64,000 nucleotides of DNA from Thermoanaerobaculia bacterium. Its GTDB lineage: Bacteria > Acidobacteriota > Thermoanaerobaculia > Multivoradales > JAHEKO01. The notes below the pieces were generated by a model that saw only the letters and a list, made by a program, of their open reading frames with translations, had not been told where the DNA came from and searched no databases. The stretch is from positions 62,001 to 126,000 of the forward strand of contig CAMYOG010000057.1 of assembly GCA_947259925.1 (NCBI GenBank). The letters run 5' to 3'. A program made the translations under genes and the position numbers. Numbering within the stretch: position 1 is the first letter of the stretch; every line of letters begins with the position of its first letter. This document shows positions 7,215-22,550 of this stretch, piece by piece.

Positions 7215-8300
7215 ATGGAAGATCACGGCCACGACAACCGAGGCGATCAGAACCACGAGCATGCGGACGGTCAGGACAACGGCGTTCTCTACGTCGGGAT
7301 CGATCTGGGCACCTCGCGGAGCGCCATCTCGACCTCGAGCGGCATCCGCAAGGTCGTCGAGAGCTACGTCGGCTGGCCGGTCGACATGGTGGCGCGCAAG
7401 GTGCTCAAGCACGACATCGTGATCGGCGAGGAGGCGCTCAAGCTGCGGCCGATGCTCGACATGCACCGGCCGCTCGAGAATGGTCTCATCAAGGAGGGCT
7501 CGGAGAAGGACGCCGAGGCCGTCCGCCAGCTGATGAAGCACCTGATCCTGCTCGCCGGCGTCGAGCGAAGGGGCGACAGTGAGACCCAGGTGCGCGCCGT
7601 GGTCGGCGTGCCCGCCGAGGCGCTACGGGTCAACAAGCAGCAGCTGCGTGGCGCGCTGACCGGGATCGTCGACTCGCTGATGATTGTCACCGAGCCGTTC
7701 GCGGTCGCCTATGGCCTCGAGGCGCTGCTCCACTCGCTGATCATCGATATCGGCGCCGGGACCGCCGATTTCTGTGTGATGAACGGGCGCTATCCGACCG
7801 ACGAGGACCAGCGGACGCTCAACACCGCCGGCGACTCGATCGACGAGATCCTGGTCAAGACGGTTTCCGAGAAGCATCCCGAGACCCAGCTCTCCGAGCA
7901 CATGGTGCGCGAGTGGAAGGAGGCGCACAGCTTCGTCGGCGAGCCGCCGGAGCGAGTGGTCGTCAAGGCACCGGTGCGGGGCAAGCCGACCAAGATCGAC
8001 ATCACCGAAGAGCTGCGCGCCGCCTGCGAGAGCCTGATCGCGCCGGTCGGCGAGACGATGATCGACCTGATCGCCCGAGTCGAGCCCGAGTATCAGGCCC
8101 GGATCCGCAACAACGTGATCCTGTCCGGCGGCACCGCGCTCACCCGCGGGCTCGCCGACCGGCTGCAGTCGATCCTCAAGGAGTACGGCGGCGGCCGGGT
8201 GAAAGTCGTCGATGATCCGATCTTCGTCGGCTCGGACGGCGGCCTGGCGATCGCCACCGACGCTCCCGACTCCGACTGGGAACGGCTGTCCAGCAACTGA
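7215..8300 (+). CDS. MamK-like bacterial actin
   Basis: 361 aa, actin/Hsp70 fold. The phosphate-1 loop is GIDLGTSRSAIS (28-39), phosphate-2 is IIDIGAGTADF (176-186) and the adenosine loop is VILSGGTALTRGL (301-313). Details match MamK more than MreB, ParM or FtsA: SYVGWPVDMVARKVL after the first strand, RPLENGLIK, VVGVPAEA, EPFAVAYGL, and a C-terminus GGGRVKVVDDPIFVGSDGGL followed by DxxWE. It has an extra His/Asp-rich N-terminus of about 22 residues (HGHDNRGDQNHEHAD). No magnetosome genes are nearby; the upstream amidase suggests a cell-wall or positioning role. That it polymerises is inferred from family. Confidence 0.85.
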   Translation: MEDHGHDNRGDQNHEHADGQDNGVLYVGIDLGTSRSAISTSSGIRKVVESYVGWPVDMVARKVLKHDIVIGEEALKLRPMLDMHRPLENGLIKEGSEKDAEAVRQLMKHLILLAGVERRGDSETQVRAVVGVPAEALRVNKQQLRGALTGIVDSLMIVTEPFAVAYGLEALLHSLIIDIGAGTADFCVMNGRYPTDEDQRTLNTAGDSIDEILVKTVSEKHPETQLSEHMVREWKEAHSFVGEPPERVVVKAPVRGKPTKIDITEELRAACESLIAPVGETMIDLIARVEPEYQARIRNNVILSGGTALTRGLADRLQSILKEYGGGRVKVVDDPIFVGSDGGLAIATDAPDSDWERLSSN

Positions 8301-13793
<5,493 letters not shown>

Positions 13794-13936
13794 CTCGGTC
13801 GCGGATTGTAACTTGCACCCCTGCTCCAGAATTCCCACCCGCCCAGGCGGGCTGCTCACAAGAAAGGGGGTTGTCCGGAGCCCTCCTTTTGCGGTAGGAG
13901 GGAGAGGCTTGGCAACATCCGGAGGAAGGAGGGTCG

Positions 13937-15646
13937 ATGGAATCGCGTATCGACGGGCTCGAGGAGCAGGTTCGTGAGCTCGGATCGGCGCTCGGCCGAC
14001 TCGAGAGCCGGGTCGCCGATCTCGAGGCCGAGAGTGGCCAGGCGGTGGAGACCCAGCTCTGGCCGCGGCGCGAGGCCGATGAGCGGGAGGACGCGGGCTG
14101 GCTGTCCTCACTGGTCCCGCTGACCGGCCGCTCGCTGCTGCTGCTCGGCGGTGCGTTCCTGCTCCGTGCGATCACCGATCTGGAAGCGGTTCCGAACGCT
14201 CTCGGGCTGCTGCTCGGCTTCCTGTACGCCCTGCTGCTGCTCTTCGCCGGCGACCGCGCGGCGGCACGCTCGGAAGGGAAGATCGGTGCGACCTTCTACA
14301 CGATCGTGGGCGCGATCATCGCCTACCCCCTGGTGCTCGAGGCCGTCACCCGATTCGGACTGCTCGAGACGCTCGGTGCGTCGGTTGCGATCGCCGTCGC
14401 ATCGACCGCGCTGGTGCTGATCGCGGCCCGTCGGCGCCTGACCGCCGCCGCTGGTGCGGCGTCGCTCGGGGCCGGACTGACCTGTCTCGCCCTGCTTCGG
14501 ACGTCCGCCGAGCCGACACCCTTGCTGATCGTGTTGCTGGCTCTCGGACTGACGATGCTCTGGCTCTTCGATCGCGAGGGCTGGCTCAGCTGGAAGCTGA
14601 CCAGCGCCTTCCTGGCCGACCTCGCGTTCGCCATCCTGCCGGCCGGGCTGGCGGCCGGACGCCTGTCGATCGAGCCGGCAAGAGCGACCTCGCTGCTACT
14701 CGCCCTGTTCACCGCCTACGTCGTCGCGTTCAGCGCCCGGAGTCTGCTGAAGGGCAAGCGAACCGGTCTGTTCGAGGTCGCGCAGACGCTGGTCGCCGGG
14801 GTGATCGCCTTCGGCGGCTCGTGGAGCATTCTCGGAGCGGATCCCCTGCCCGGTCTGACCGCGCTCGTTCTCGGCGTGGCCGCTTATGGAATCGCCTTCT
14901 CTCCCGCCGTCCGTGAGGATCGGCGCCGGAGCTTCTTCTTCTTTACCAGCCTCGGCCTGGTGCTGATCGCGGTCGGCAGTCTCCAGTTCCTGACCGCCGA
15001 TCGCGCCGCCCTGGTCTGGTCGGTGCTCGGCATCGCCTGCGCTCTCGCCAGCGCGCGCTACGAGCGGGTGACGCTCAGCCTCCACTGCACCCTCTACCTA
15101 TTGGCGGCGCTGGTCGCGTCGGGCCTGGCTCGGACCGCGACCGCCGGCTACTGGCTGCCCGACCCGGCCGGCTGGCCGCCGCTGAGAGCGACGCAGCTGG
15201 TGGTCATCGCATCGCTGGCCGCATCCCTGGCGATACCGACGGCGCGCCGCTCGACCAGCTGGGGGCGTCTGGCGCTGGTCCCTCGGGCGATGCTGCTCCT
15301 CTTCCTGGTCTGGGCCGCCGGCGGCGCTCTCCTGGCGCTCCTCGCGCCGCGATTTCTGGGCACCGGCCAGGAGCTCGACGCCGGCGCGCTGGCGACGGCG
15401 CGCACCGGCCTGCTGGCGATCCCGGCTCTCGGGCTGGCCTGGCTCTCCGGCCGGCGGCGTTTCGTGGAGGCGGGCTGGCTCGTCTATCCGTTGCTCGCCG
15501 TCGCGGGCCTTCGCGTGCTCACTCAGGACCTGCAGGAGGGCCGGCCGGTGACCCTCTTCGTCTCCCTGGCTCTGCTCGGAATCGCGCTTATGGCCTCGGC
15601 CCGCTGGCTCAGACGGGGCGACTCCGAAGGCGCGCCGGACTCTTGA
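13937..15646 (+). CDS. polytopic membrane protein with N-terminal coiled coil (DUF2339-like)
   Basis: 569 aa. Residues 1-35 form a short heptad coiled coil (IDGLEEQVRELGSALGRLESRVADLE); from about 55 onward the protein is almost continuous hydrophobic helices, roughly 14-16. The first helix pair (GRSLLLLGGAFLLRAITD) resembles DUF2339 membrane proteins. A strong purine-rich site (GGAGGAAGGAGGG) precedes the ATG. Function unknown. It is divergent from the FG-GAP gene and ends 21 bases from the convergent cytochrome gene. Confidence 0.7.
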   Translation: MESRIDGLEEQVRELGSALGRLESRVADLEAESGQAVETQLWPRREADEREDAGWLSSLVPLTGRSLLLLGGAFLLRAITDLEAVPNALGLLLGFLYALLLLFAGDRAAARSEGKIGATFYTIVGAIIAYPLVLEAVTRFGLLETLGASVAIAVASTALVLIAARRRLTAAAGAASLGAGLTCLALLRTSAEPTPLLIVLLALGLTMLWLFDREGWLSWKLTSAFLADLAFAILPAGLAAGRLSIEPARATSLLLALFTAYVVAFSARSLLKGKRTGLFEVAQTLVAGVIAFGGSWSILGADPLPGLTALVLGVAAYGIAFSPAVREDRRRSFFFFTSLGLVLIAVGSLQFLTADRAALVWSVLGIACALASARYERVTLSLHCTLYLLAALVASGLARTATAGYWLPDPAGWPPLRATQLVVIASLAASLAIPTARRSTSWGRLALVPRAMLLLFLVWAAGGALLALLAPRFLGTGQELDAGALATARTGLLAIPALGLAWLSGRRRFVEAGWLVYPLLAVAGLRVLTQDLQEGRPVTLFVSLALLGIALMASARWLRRGDSEGAPDS

Positions 15647-15667
15647 TCGCGCGGCCGGGGGTCGCGC

Positions 15668-17434
15668 CTATCGAGCCAACCTCGCCTCGCGCCTCGACAG
15701 CTGCCTGATCTTGAGGCCCAGCGCCACCAGGGTAGCGACGACGGCGATCAGAGACAGCGCTAGCCAGAGCCGCCGTACCTGGATCTCTTGCTGCGCCTCG
15801 AGCCCCAGCTCGATTGCCGTGTGCGCATGCTCGAGCCCCTTGGCGTGAGTCGAGAGAAAGTCGCTACCCTCGGCGGCCGTGAATCCGTGCACCTGGACTT
15901 CGAGGCCGATCTCCGCGTCTACGGCCTGATTGACCTCCAGCTGGGCGTCGCGGACCTCCACTCCGCCGCGATGGGCGCGCAAGACGATTCTCTCGGCCCT
16001 GCCGATCGTGGCGCTCAGCTCGCTCATGCGGTCCAGGAGGTCGATTCCGGTGATCGCGCCAGGGGTCGAGTCGCTGACCATCGCGCCGGTCACATGACAG
16101 CTGTTGCAGCGGATGATCGACGACTGCACCTCCTCGCCGCTCTGCGGATCCAGATAGGTGAAGTAGGTCTTGCCGATCCGGAACTTGTCGAACAGCCGGG
16201 CGAACTCGGGGCGCAGGAGCGGCTGGCCCCGCTCGTCCGACTCTCCAGCCACCGAATGCTGGTCCAGGCCGAGCGCCTGATCGACCAGCCAGTCGAACCG
16301 AGCGTCGCCCTCGAGGCCGGCCTCGGTCGCTTCTGCAAAGAGCCGCTCGAGGGTTTCAGAGTAATTGCGGGCGACTTCCTCCAGCTCGGCCGCCGCGCTC
16401 TCGAGGACTACCGTGCTCTCATGACAAAAGGCACAAGGTGAGTCCGGGAGCTCTCCGAACATCGCCACCGTAGGCCTGACCGTTCCGTGATTGTCGTGGC
16501 AGGACGCGCACTCGTGGAAGTCGCGGACACCGGTCACCCAGACCTGGGGCTCGGGCGGCTCGTGGCACGCCGCGCAGCCTTCCTCGCCCACCTCGGCGAG
16601 AAACTGGTTGTGCTCCTCGAAGCCCTCGTGCTTGGTGCTGGCTCGAAACAGGTCGGCTTCACGGCCGTGACACTGACCACAGACGACCGCGATCGACTCG
16701 ACACCGGGGGGTACGGCGCCGTGGTTGCCGTGACAGTCGTTACAGGTGGGCGCGGTCAGGTCCTCGCGCTCGAACATCGCGGTCGCGTGAACGCTCCGTT
16801 GCCACCGGGCATACTGATTCACGGGTAGCGGCCTGCCATCCGGCAGCGTGTACCCGGCCATGTACTCGGCATCCGCGTGACAGCCCCCGCAGGTCTCCGC
16901 AACTCGGGTCGGATGGACCCTGGATTCGGGGTCGTCGACTCGGCGCGTGCCGTGGACACCGTGGCAGTCACTGCAGACCGCGACCTTTTCGTCGCCCTCG
17001 GCGAGCCTCTGGCCGTGCACACTGGTCCCGTACTCGCGCTCCTGGTCGATGCGGGCGTTCAGCCAGATGAACCGCTTCATGTAGGACGCGCTCGAGTGAC
17101 AGCGGCCGCAGAAAGCGGGCGTCTCAGTCCGGCTCGGCATACCCTGGTACGGATTCAACCGGAAGGTCTCGTCCTTCGCCGCGAACATGTCGTCGGCAAC
17201 CGACATCGCCGGATTGCCGCCGTGACAGTCGTGGCACGAAAGGCCGACCTCGGCGTGAACGCCGTCGCGGAACCCCTCCAGGATCGCGAGTACTTCGGAA
17301 TCGAACAGGTCAGCGTCGCCATGGCATGTGGTGCACGAGGTGGTGCGAACTTCGACGGCGAGGAGCTGTCCCGCGCCGATCAGGGCTAAGACCACGACCA
17401 GGAGACCGGCACCGGCCGAAGCTGAGCTCTTCAT
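15668..17434 (-). CDS. undecaheme cytochrome c with C-terminal membrane anchor
   Basis: 588 aa. The ATG at 17434 starts a signal peptide ([21 protein letters not shown]) and overlaps the cytochrome b stop (ATGA 17431-17434). Eleven CXXCH motifs are present: CTTCH, CHDCH, CGRCH, CSDCH, CGGCH, CNDCH, CGQCH, CAACH, CASCH, CAFCH and CNSCH. Many extra histidines (for example CHGVHG, CHGNHG, CHDNHG) could be distal ligands, suggesting bis-His hemes. A helical segment follows the last heme and a membrane helix at about 555-575 anchors the protein to the periplasmic face. In the operon with Rieske and cytochrome b it takes the place of the usual cytochrome c1/f and should accept electrons from the Rieske centre. 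Confidence 0.93.
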   Translation of the reverse strand: MKSSASAGAGLLVVVLALIGAGQLLAVEVRTTSCTTCHGDADLFDSEVLAILEGFRDGVHAEVGLSCHDCHGGNPAMSVADDMFAAKDETFRLNPYQGMPSRTETPAFCGRCHSSASYMKRFIWLNARIDQEREYGTSVHGQRLAEGDEKVAVCSDCHGVHGTRRVDDPESRVHPTRVAETCGGCHADAEYMAGYTLPDGRPLPVNQYARWQRSVHATAMFEREDLTAPTCNDCHGNHGAVPPGVESIAVVCGQCHGREADLFRASTKHEGFEEHNQFLAEVGEEGCAACHEPPEPQVWVTGVRDFHECASCHDNHGTVRPTVAMFGELPDSPCAFCHESTVVLESAAAELEEVARNYSETLERLFAEATEAGLEGDARFDWLVDQALGLDQHSVAGESDERGQPLLRPEFARLFDKFRIGKTYFTYLDPQSGEEVQSSIIRCNSCHVTGAMVSDSTPGAITGIDLLDRMSELSATIGRAERIVLRAHRGGVEVRDAQLEVNQAVDAEIGLEVQVHGFTAAEGSDFLSTHAKGLEHAHTAIELGLEAQQEIQVRRLWLALSLIAVVATLVALGLKIRQLSRREARLAR

Positions 17435-18600
17435 GAATCGACCTCTCTTCGGGCTCTCTGGGTGCCCCAACGCAATATGTAGATCACACCGATGCTGGCT
17501 GCGACCACGAGTACCGGTACCCACGATCGGTAGCCCCAGGCGGTCATGCCAACCATGTAGATCACGGCGACGGCACCCACTACGCTGAACAGCGGGCTCC
17601 GGCCGGTGCGCTCGACACCACGGTCGAGGAACGGCACCAGAAGCAACAGCAGTCCACCGAGGGCGAAGAGCAGAATGGGAATCGCTTCGTACTCGACTCC
17701 GAGGATCTCGCCACCCGGAACGAACTTCAGCGTCTCGAACATGAACATGAAGTACCACTCGGGCCGGATGTCTTTGTAGGCGGGGGCGAACGGATCCGCT
17801 TTTTCGCCCAGCTCCCAGGGGAAAAGCGCCGCGATCGCGACCAGGACCCCGAGTGCCAGGATCCACCCGAAGAGATCGCGGAGGGCGAAGTTCGGGAAGA
17901 ACTTCATCGGTCGTCTGCGAGACGCTTCCGCCTCGGCCCTGGGCGGCACACTCATGCCCTGGATCTGTACCAGCACGAGGTGCACACCCAGTAGAACCGT
18001 CAGGAAGGCTGGCAGGATCGCCACGTGCCAGCCGTAGAAGCGGGAGAGCGTACCGCCGGTGACCCGGTCACCGCCGCGCAGGAACCGCAGCGTCCACTCG
18101 CCGACGACCGGTACCACGCCGGCGATGTCGGTGCCGACCTTGGTGGCGAAGAACGCCAGCTTGTTCCAGGGGAGCAGGTATCCAGAGAAGCCGAACGCCA
18201 GAGCCAGGAAAAGCAGAATGCAGCCGGTGATCCAGGTGATCTCGCGCGGTTTCCGATAGCCCTTGGAGAAGTAGACGGTTACCAGATGGAGGAACGCGAA
18301 GAAGACCATCAGGTTGGCCGACCAGGAGTGCAGCGAGCGGATCAGCCAACCGAACGGCACGACGGTCATGATGAACTCGACCGATTCGAATGCCTCCGCG
18401 GCCGAGGGCCGGTAGTAGAGCATCAGCAAAATGCCGGTAACGAGTTGGACCCCCAGAAAGAAGAGGGTCATGCCGCCCAGGTAGTAGATGACCGAGTACC
18501 GGTGCATGGGCACCGTCTTCTTGGACGCGAACTCCCTCGCGTCGGTGAGTGGCACCCGGTGCTCGACCCAGTCGCGCAGCTTGTGGACGAGACCGCTCAT
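17431..18600 (-). CDS. cytochrome b of a bc-type quinol oxidising complex
   Basis: 389 aa from the ATG at 18600; the preceding codon is TTG and is an unlikely start. GAGGACC upstream is a plausible ribosome site. About eight helices: the b6-like half contains the two heme-ligating His pairs (H in RSLHSWSA and FLHLV; H in YGWHVA and GVHLV), and the subunit IV-like half contains the Qo-site PEW motif (RPEWYFMF). So the b6 and subunit IV parts are fused as in mitochondrial-type cytochrome b. It oxidises membrane quinol and passes electrons to the Rieske protein and, across the membrane, to the Qi site. Confidence 0.95.
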   Translation of the reverse strand: MSGLVHKLRDWVEHRVPLTDAREFASKKTVPMHRYSVIYYLGGMTLFFLGVQLVTGILLMLYYRPSAAEAFESVEFIMTVVPFGWLIRSLHSWSANLMVFFAFLHLVTVYFSKGYRKPREITWITGCILLFLALAFGFSGYLLPWNKLAFFATKVGTDIAGVVPVVGEWTLRFLRGGDRVTGGTLSRFYGWHVAILPAFLTVLLGVHLVLVQIQGMSVPPRAEAEASRRRPMKFFPNFALRDLFGWILALGVLVAIAALFPWELGEKADPFAPAYKDIRPEWYFMFMFETLKFVPGGEILGVEYEAIPILLFALGGLLLLLVPFLDRGVERTGRSPLFSVVGAVAVIYMVGMTAWGYRSWVPVLVVAASIGVIYILRWGTQRARREVDS

Positions 18601-18603
18601 CAA

Positions 18604-19092
18604 TCAGGTCCTCGAGACGACGATCTGCTCGGGCTCTCCGACGGCTTTGACGACCAGATCGACAGTGTAGGTTTCGAGCGGCTTGGGCGGAGGACCGGCT
18701 ACTTGCTGTCCGCTGAGGTTGTACTCACCGTTGTGGCAGTTGCACCAGATCCGTTTCTTGTCCTTGTGGTATTCGACGATGCAGTCGAGGTGTGTGCAGG
18801 TGGCCGCGAACGCGCGGAAGTCGCTCTCACCAGCACGGACCAGGATCACCGGCTCGGCGCCGAAGCGCACGATCTTGTAGCCGTTCTCCAGCAGCTCCGG
18901 GTCGTTCACTGCCCCGGCCTCGACCTGGTTCAGAGAGGCTTCGGGGATCTCTGGTGGGCTGACGAAGCGAAACACCGGATAGGCCACCGACGCGAACAGG
19001 GCACCGACGGACGTACCGAGGAACCAGTTGAGAAAACCTCGCCGTCCGGGATCGCGAGGTGCAGTCGAGTCATTAGAGCCGCTTGATTCCAT
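18604..19092 (-). CDS. Rieske iron-sulfur protein
   Basis: 162 aa. A twin-arginine anchor (GRRGFLNWFLG, 16-26) precedes a hydrophobic helix. Cluster box I is CTHLDC (99-104) and box II is CNCHNG (117-122); C99, H101, C117 and H120 bind the 2Fe-2S cluster and C104-C119 form the disulfide. Box I usually reads CTHLGC, so D103 replaces the glycine next to the cluster and may tune its potential. First gene of the operon with cytochrome b and the 11-heme cytochrome. The ribosome site GGAGGGA sits in the loop of a six-base hairpin (CCATTC/GAATGG, 19089-19109) whose 3' arm contains the ATG, so initiation may be structurally restrained. Confidence 0.95.
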   Translation of the reverse strand: MESSGSNDSTAPRDPGRRGFLNWFLGTSVGALFASVAYPVFRFVSPPEIPEASLNQVEAGAVNDPELLENGYKIVRFGAEPVILVRAGESDFRAFAATCTHLDCIVEYHKDKKRIWCNCHNGEYNLSGQQVAGPPPKPLETYTVDLVVKAVGEPEQIVVSRT

Positions 19093-19302
19093 TCAGTCCC
19101 TCCGAATGGCCGTCACCGCGCAGTCGATGTGACCTGGCTTCGCTTGCAGACGCGCTCCGGGCATTGTCCGAAGATCCTCCAGTAAGCCGCACCACCCGAG
19201 AGGGTAGGTTGTCCAAGGTCCAAGCAGGGCCAGTATACCGTCAATACATCGGTCGAAAACGGACCGCCCGATCGCCTGCGCAGGTCGTTCCTGGCGGGAG
19301 CG

Positions 19303-21951
19303 ATGGGCCGTTACAATGCCGTGGTGGCCGCCGCGCGCAAACGCCTCTACCTGATCGACGGCTACTCGAACATCTTCCGCGCCTTCTATGCGATTCGCGG
19401 GCTGTCGAGCAGCAAGGGGCAGCCGACCAACGCGGTCTGGGGGTTCCTGCAGATGCTGCGCAAGCTCCTGCGTGACGAGCAGCCCGAGCTGGTCGGCGTC
19501 GCCCTCGACGTCTCGGGAAAGACCGTGCGCAAGGAACAGTTCGACGACTACAAGGCGAACCGGCGGCCGATGCCGGAGGATCTGAAGGTGCAGATGCCGT
19601 GGATCCGCAAGGTGATCGAGGCGCATCGGATCCCGATCCTCGAACTCGAGAAGTACGAGGCCGATGACGTCCTCGGAACGCTCTCTCGCCGCGCCGCCGA
19701 GGACGGCTACGACGTCGTTCTGGTGAGTGCCGACAAGGATCTGATGCAGCTGGTCGGACCCCACGTGTCGCTCTTCCACACCGGCCGGGACAAGCTCTAC
19801 GACCCGAAGCTGGTGGAGGAGGACTTCGGCGTCCCTCCCGAGCGGGTGATCGACGTGCTCGCACTGAAGGGCGACTCGGTCGATAACGTTCCGGGCGTCC
19901 CGGGGATCGGTGAGAAGGGGGCGGTCGCCCTGATCAAGGAGTACGGCTCGCTCGAAGCGCTGCTCGAGCGCGCCGAGGAGATCAAGCGCAAGAGCTACCG
20001 GGAGGGACTGCAGGACCATCGCGACAAGGCGCTCCTCTCCCAGGAGCTGGTGACCATTCACACCGACCTGCCGCTCGAATTCTCGCCCGACAGGCTGGAG
20101 CACGAGACGCCGGACCCGGAGGCGCTCGCCGACCTGGCGCGCGAGCTCGAGTTCTTCTCCCTGCTCGAGGAACTGCAACCGGCGGCGGCCGGCGAGGAGA
20201 TCGCCGCTGCGACTCCACTCGAGTCACCGGCGGCCTGGACCGACTTCGTGGCGCGGCTCGACGGGCAGATCTTCCTGGGCTCAGTCGGCGGCGGCCCGCT
20301 CGGACTGGCGGTCGGCGGCGCCGAGGGCGACGTCGGCTTCGCGGACTTCCGATTGGACGGCATGCGCGAGGCGGTGATCGCGGACCTCGAGACCTGGACC
20401 GCCGACGCGGAGTGCGAGCTGGCCGGGCACGATCTCAAGGAGGTGTTGCGACTGGCCGCCGGCGGACCGACCTGCCGCGCTCGGCTGTTCGACACGATGC
20501 TCGCCTCCTACCTGCTCCGCTCGGCGCTGCGCTCGCACCAGCTGGCCGAGGTCGCTCTCGATCGGCTGCAGCACACCGCGCTCACAGCCAAGGACGCCGG
20601 GTGGGGCAAGGGCGCCGAGCCGATGGTCGGACAGGAGTCGCTGCTGCGCTATGCCGCCGAGCAGGTGGAGCTGTCCCGTCGGATGGCGCCGACGATGCGC
20701 AAGGAGCTCGAAGGTGCCGGCGTCGAGGATCTCTACCGCGACCTGGAGGAGCCGCTCCTGCCGGTTCTGCTGGGGATGGAAGAGACCGGGATCCTGCTCG
20801 ACAGCGACTTTCTCGCCGGCCTCTCGGACGAGATGAGCGCCGAGCTGAGCCGGATCGAAGAGGAGATCTACGCCCTCGCCGGCGACACCTTCAACATCAA
20901 CTCGCCAAGCCAGCTGGGCGAGGTCATGTTCGAGCGCCTCGGCTACCCGGTGATCAAGAAGACCCGCAAGACCAAGAGCTACTCGACCGACCAGGCGACC
21001 CTGGAGGAGCTATCGACTCAGGGCTACGAGCTGCCGGCGAAGGTGATCGAGTACCGCGAGCTGTCGAAGCTCAAGTCGACCTACGTCGACGCGCTGCCGA
21101 CCCTGGTCGCCGCCGACGGGCGGTTGCACACCCGCTACTACCAGGCGGTGGCGACCACCGGGCGGCTCTCCTCGGCCAACCCGAATCTGCAGAACATCCC
21201 GATCCGTACCGAGCAGGGCCAGCAGATCCGCAAGGCCTTCCTGGCGCCCCCGGGCAAGGTCCTCCTGGTCGCCGACTACAGCCAGGTCGAGCTACGCATC
21301 CTGGCGCACATCGCCCAGGAGGAGGCGCTGGTCGAGGCGTTCCAAGCGGGCGCGGACATCCACCGCTCGACCGCCGCCACGGTCTTCGGCGTGGCGGAGG
21401 AGCTGGTCACCGCGGAGCAGCGACGCGCCGCCAAGGTGATCAACTTCGGCATCCTCTACGGGATGAGCGCCTTCGGCCTCGCCCAGAACCTGAAGATCGA
21501 GCGCAGCGAAGCGGATCGCTTCATCAAGACCTACCTCAAGCGCTTCGACGGGGTCCGCAGGTACATGGACGAGACGCTCGAATCGGCCAAGAGCGAGGGC
21601 AAGGTCGAGACCCTCTACGGCCGCATCCGCTGGCTACCCGACATCAACAGTCGCAACTTCCACCTGCGCGAGAACGCGCGTCGCATGGCGATCAACGCCC
21701 GCATTCAGGGGACCGCCGCCGACCTGCAGAAGAGGGCGATGATCGGCGTCGACGGCTTTCTGCGCCGGGAGCACCCTGAAGCGCACCTGCTGCTCACCGT
21801 GCACGACGAGCTGGTGCTCGAGGTGCCGGAGGGGGAGCTGGAGGAGATCGGGGCGAAGGTGAAGAGCGCGATGGAGGGAGTGGAGCAGCTCACGGTGCCG
21901 CTGGTCGTCGACGTCGGCCACGGTGCGACCTGGTACGACGCCAAGGCCTAG
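19303..21951 (+). CDS. polA: DNA polymerase I
   Basis: 882 aa. 5' nuclease domain at 1-290 (LYLIDGYSNIFRAFYAI, YEADDVLGTL, VSADKDLMQLV, DNVPGVPGIGEKGA). The middle domain (about 300-480) keeps the 3'-5' exonuclease fold but not its DxE, N/D and YxxxD carboxylates. The polymerase domain has motif A (VADYSQVELRILAHIA), motif B (RRAAKVINFGILYGMS) and motif C (LLTVHDELVLEVPE). It should fill gaps and remove primers without proofreading. GGGAG precedes the ATG at 19303. TACAAT at 19312-19317 lies just before in-frame GTG codons at 19321 and 19324, so a shorter leaderless product is possible. Confidence 0.96.
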   Translation: MGRYNAVVAAARKRLYLIDGYSNIFRAFYAIRGLSSSKGQPTNAVWGFLQMLRKLLRDEQPELVGVALDVSGKTVRKEQFDDYKANRRPMPEDLKVQMPWIRKVIEAHRIPILELEKYEADDVLGTLSRRAAEDGYDVVLVSADKDLMQLVGPHVSLFHTGRDKLYDPKLVEEDFGVPPERVIDVLALKGDSVDNVPGVPGIGEKGAVALIKEYGSLEALLERAEEIKRKSYREGLQDHRDKALLSQELVTIHTDLPLEFSPDRLEHETPDPEALADLARELEFFSLLEELQPAAAGEEIAAATPLESPAAWTDFVARLDGQIFLGSVGGGPLGLAVGGAEGDVGFADFRLDGMREAVIADLETWTADAECELAGHDLKEVLRLAAGGPTCRARLFDTMLASYLLRSALRSHQLAEVALDRLQHTALTAKDAGWGKGAEPMVGQESLLRYAAEQVELSRRMAPTMRKELEGAGVEDLYRDLEEPLLPVLLGMEETGILLDSDFLAGLSDEMSAELSRIEEEIYALAGDTFNINSPSQLGEVMFERLGYPVIKKTRKTKSYSTDQATLEELSTQGYELPAKVIEYRELSKLKSTYVDALPTLVAADGRLHTRYYQAVATTGRLSSANPNLQNIPIRTEQGQQIRKAFLAPPGKVLLVADYSQVELRILAHIAQEEALVEAFQAGADIHRSTAATVFGVAEELVTAEQRRAAKVINFGILYGMSAFGLAQNLKIERSEADRFIKTYLKRFDGVRRYMDETLESAKSEGKVETLYGRIRWLPDINSRNFHLRENARRMAINARIQGTAADLQKRAMIGVDGFLRREHPEAHLLLTVHDELVLEVPEGELEEIGAKVKSAMEGVEQLTVPLVVDVGHGATWYDAKA

Positions 21952-22241
21952 CCTGGCCTTCTCACCAGCTTCCTACTGCGCCGCCGTATGCGCTTGAATC
22001 TGCACGACTTTGCTCGGTCGGGCATCCTCGAGGTATGTTGGCTCGCTGCGCTCGCCGACGGCTCGATCTCATACTTGAGGGCCGTAGGAATACGCCTGTG
22101 GTGCCCTCGGTCGCCGAACGCCCCTCAAGCGTCGGTCAAGGCCGTCAGCGAGGCGAAGCCGAAGCTAAGCCCTGCATCTTCAAGCACCTACGCCGGCTCG
22201 CTCCGAAAGCCAGCGAGAAGGTCAGGCTAGCGCGTCGGCGG
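21952..22241. other. 290-bp intergenic stretch, no convincing gene
   Basis: Between convergent polA and the small membrane protein gene. Short frames here have no recognisable domain. An eight-base inverted repeat, CTTGAGGG (22074-22081) and CCCTCAAG (22122-22129), encloses a 40-base GC-rich loop and might terminate polA. Nothing else seen. Confidence 0.4.
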
Positions 22242-22550
22242 CTACTCGGTCCACTCCCAGCCGCGCAGCTCCCAGTACCTGCGGCGGGGAGTCGCGCGAC
22301 GCGGATCGATGCCGTGCTTGCGGCACCAGACGAAGTGAAACGTGAGGCCCGCGATGGCAGCCGCGAGCGGCAGCAGGAGCGCCCAGTGGCCGACCTGGCT
22401 GTAGAGGCCGAGGGTCAGCGCCGCCACGAGCAGCCACTTGAGCATCTTGCGCCAGCCGGCCGTCTCCACCTCGAAGCTGTCGAAGTAGCTGTGGCCGAGC
22501 GTCTGGATCAGAAAGAGGACTCCCAACTCCAGCTCGACGCCCATGGTCAT
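22242..22550 (-). CDS. small membrane protein of unknown function
   Basis: 102 aa. Begins MTMGVELELGVLFLIQTLGHSYF; two or three hydrophobic helices lie at about 50-85 (MLKWLLVAALTLGLYS, WALLLPLAAAIAGLTFHFVW) and the C-terminus is basic (CRKHGIDPRRATPRRRY). The ATG overlaps the stop of the nuclease gene by four bases (ATGA), so it is the last gene of the yqeY-selB operon. The ribosome site is GGAGGGAG. No family recognised. Confidence 0.7.
   Translation of the reverse strand: MTMGVELELGVLFLIQTLGHSYFDSFEVETAGWRKMLKWLLVAALTLGLYSQVGHWALLLPLAAAIAGLTFHFVWCRKHGIDPRRATPRRRYWELRGWEWTE

Noticed and set aside
21988-22230. 80-codon frame after polA
   Set aside because: No ribosome site, domain or hydrophobic pattern; composition like the surrounding non-coding stretch.
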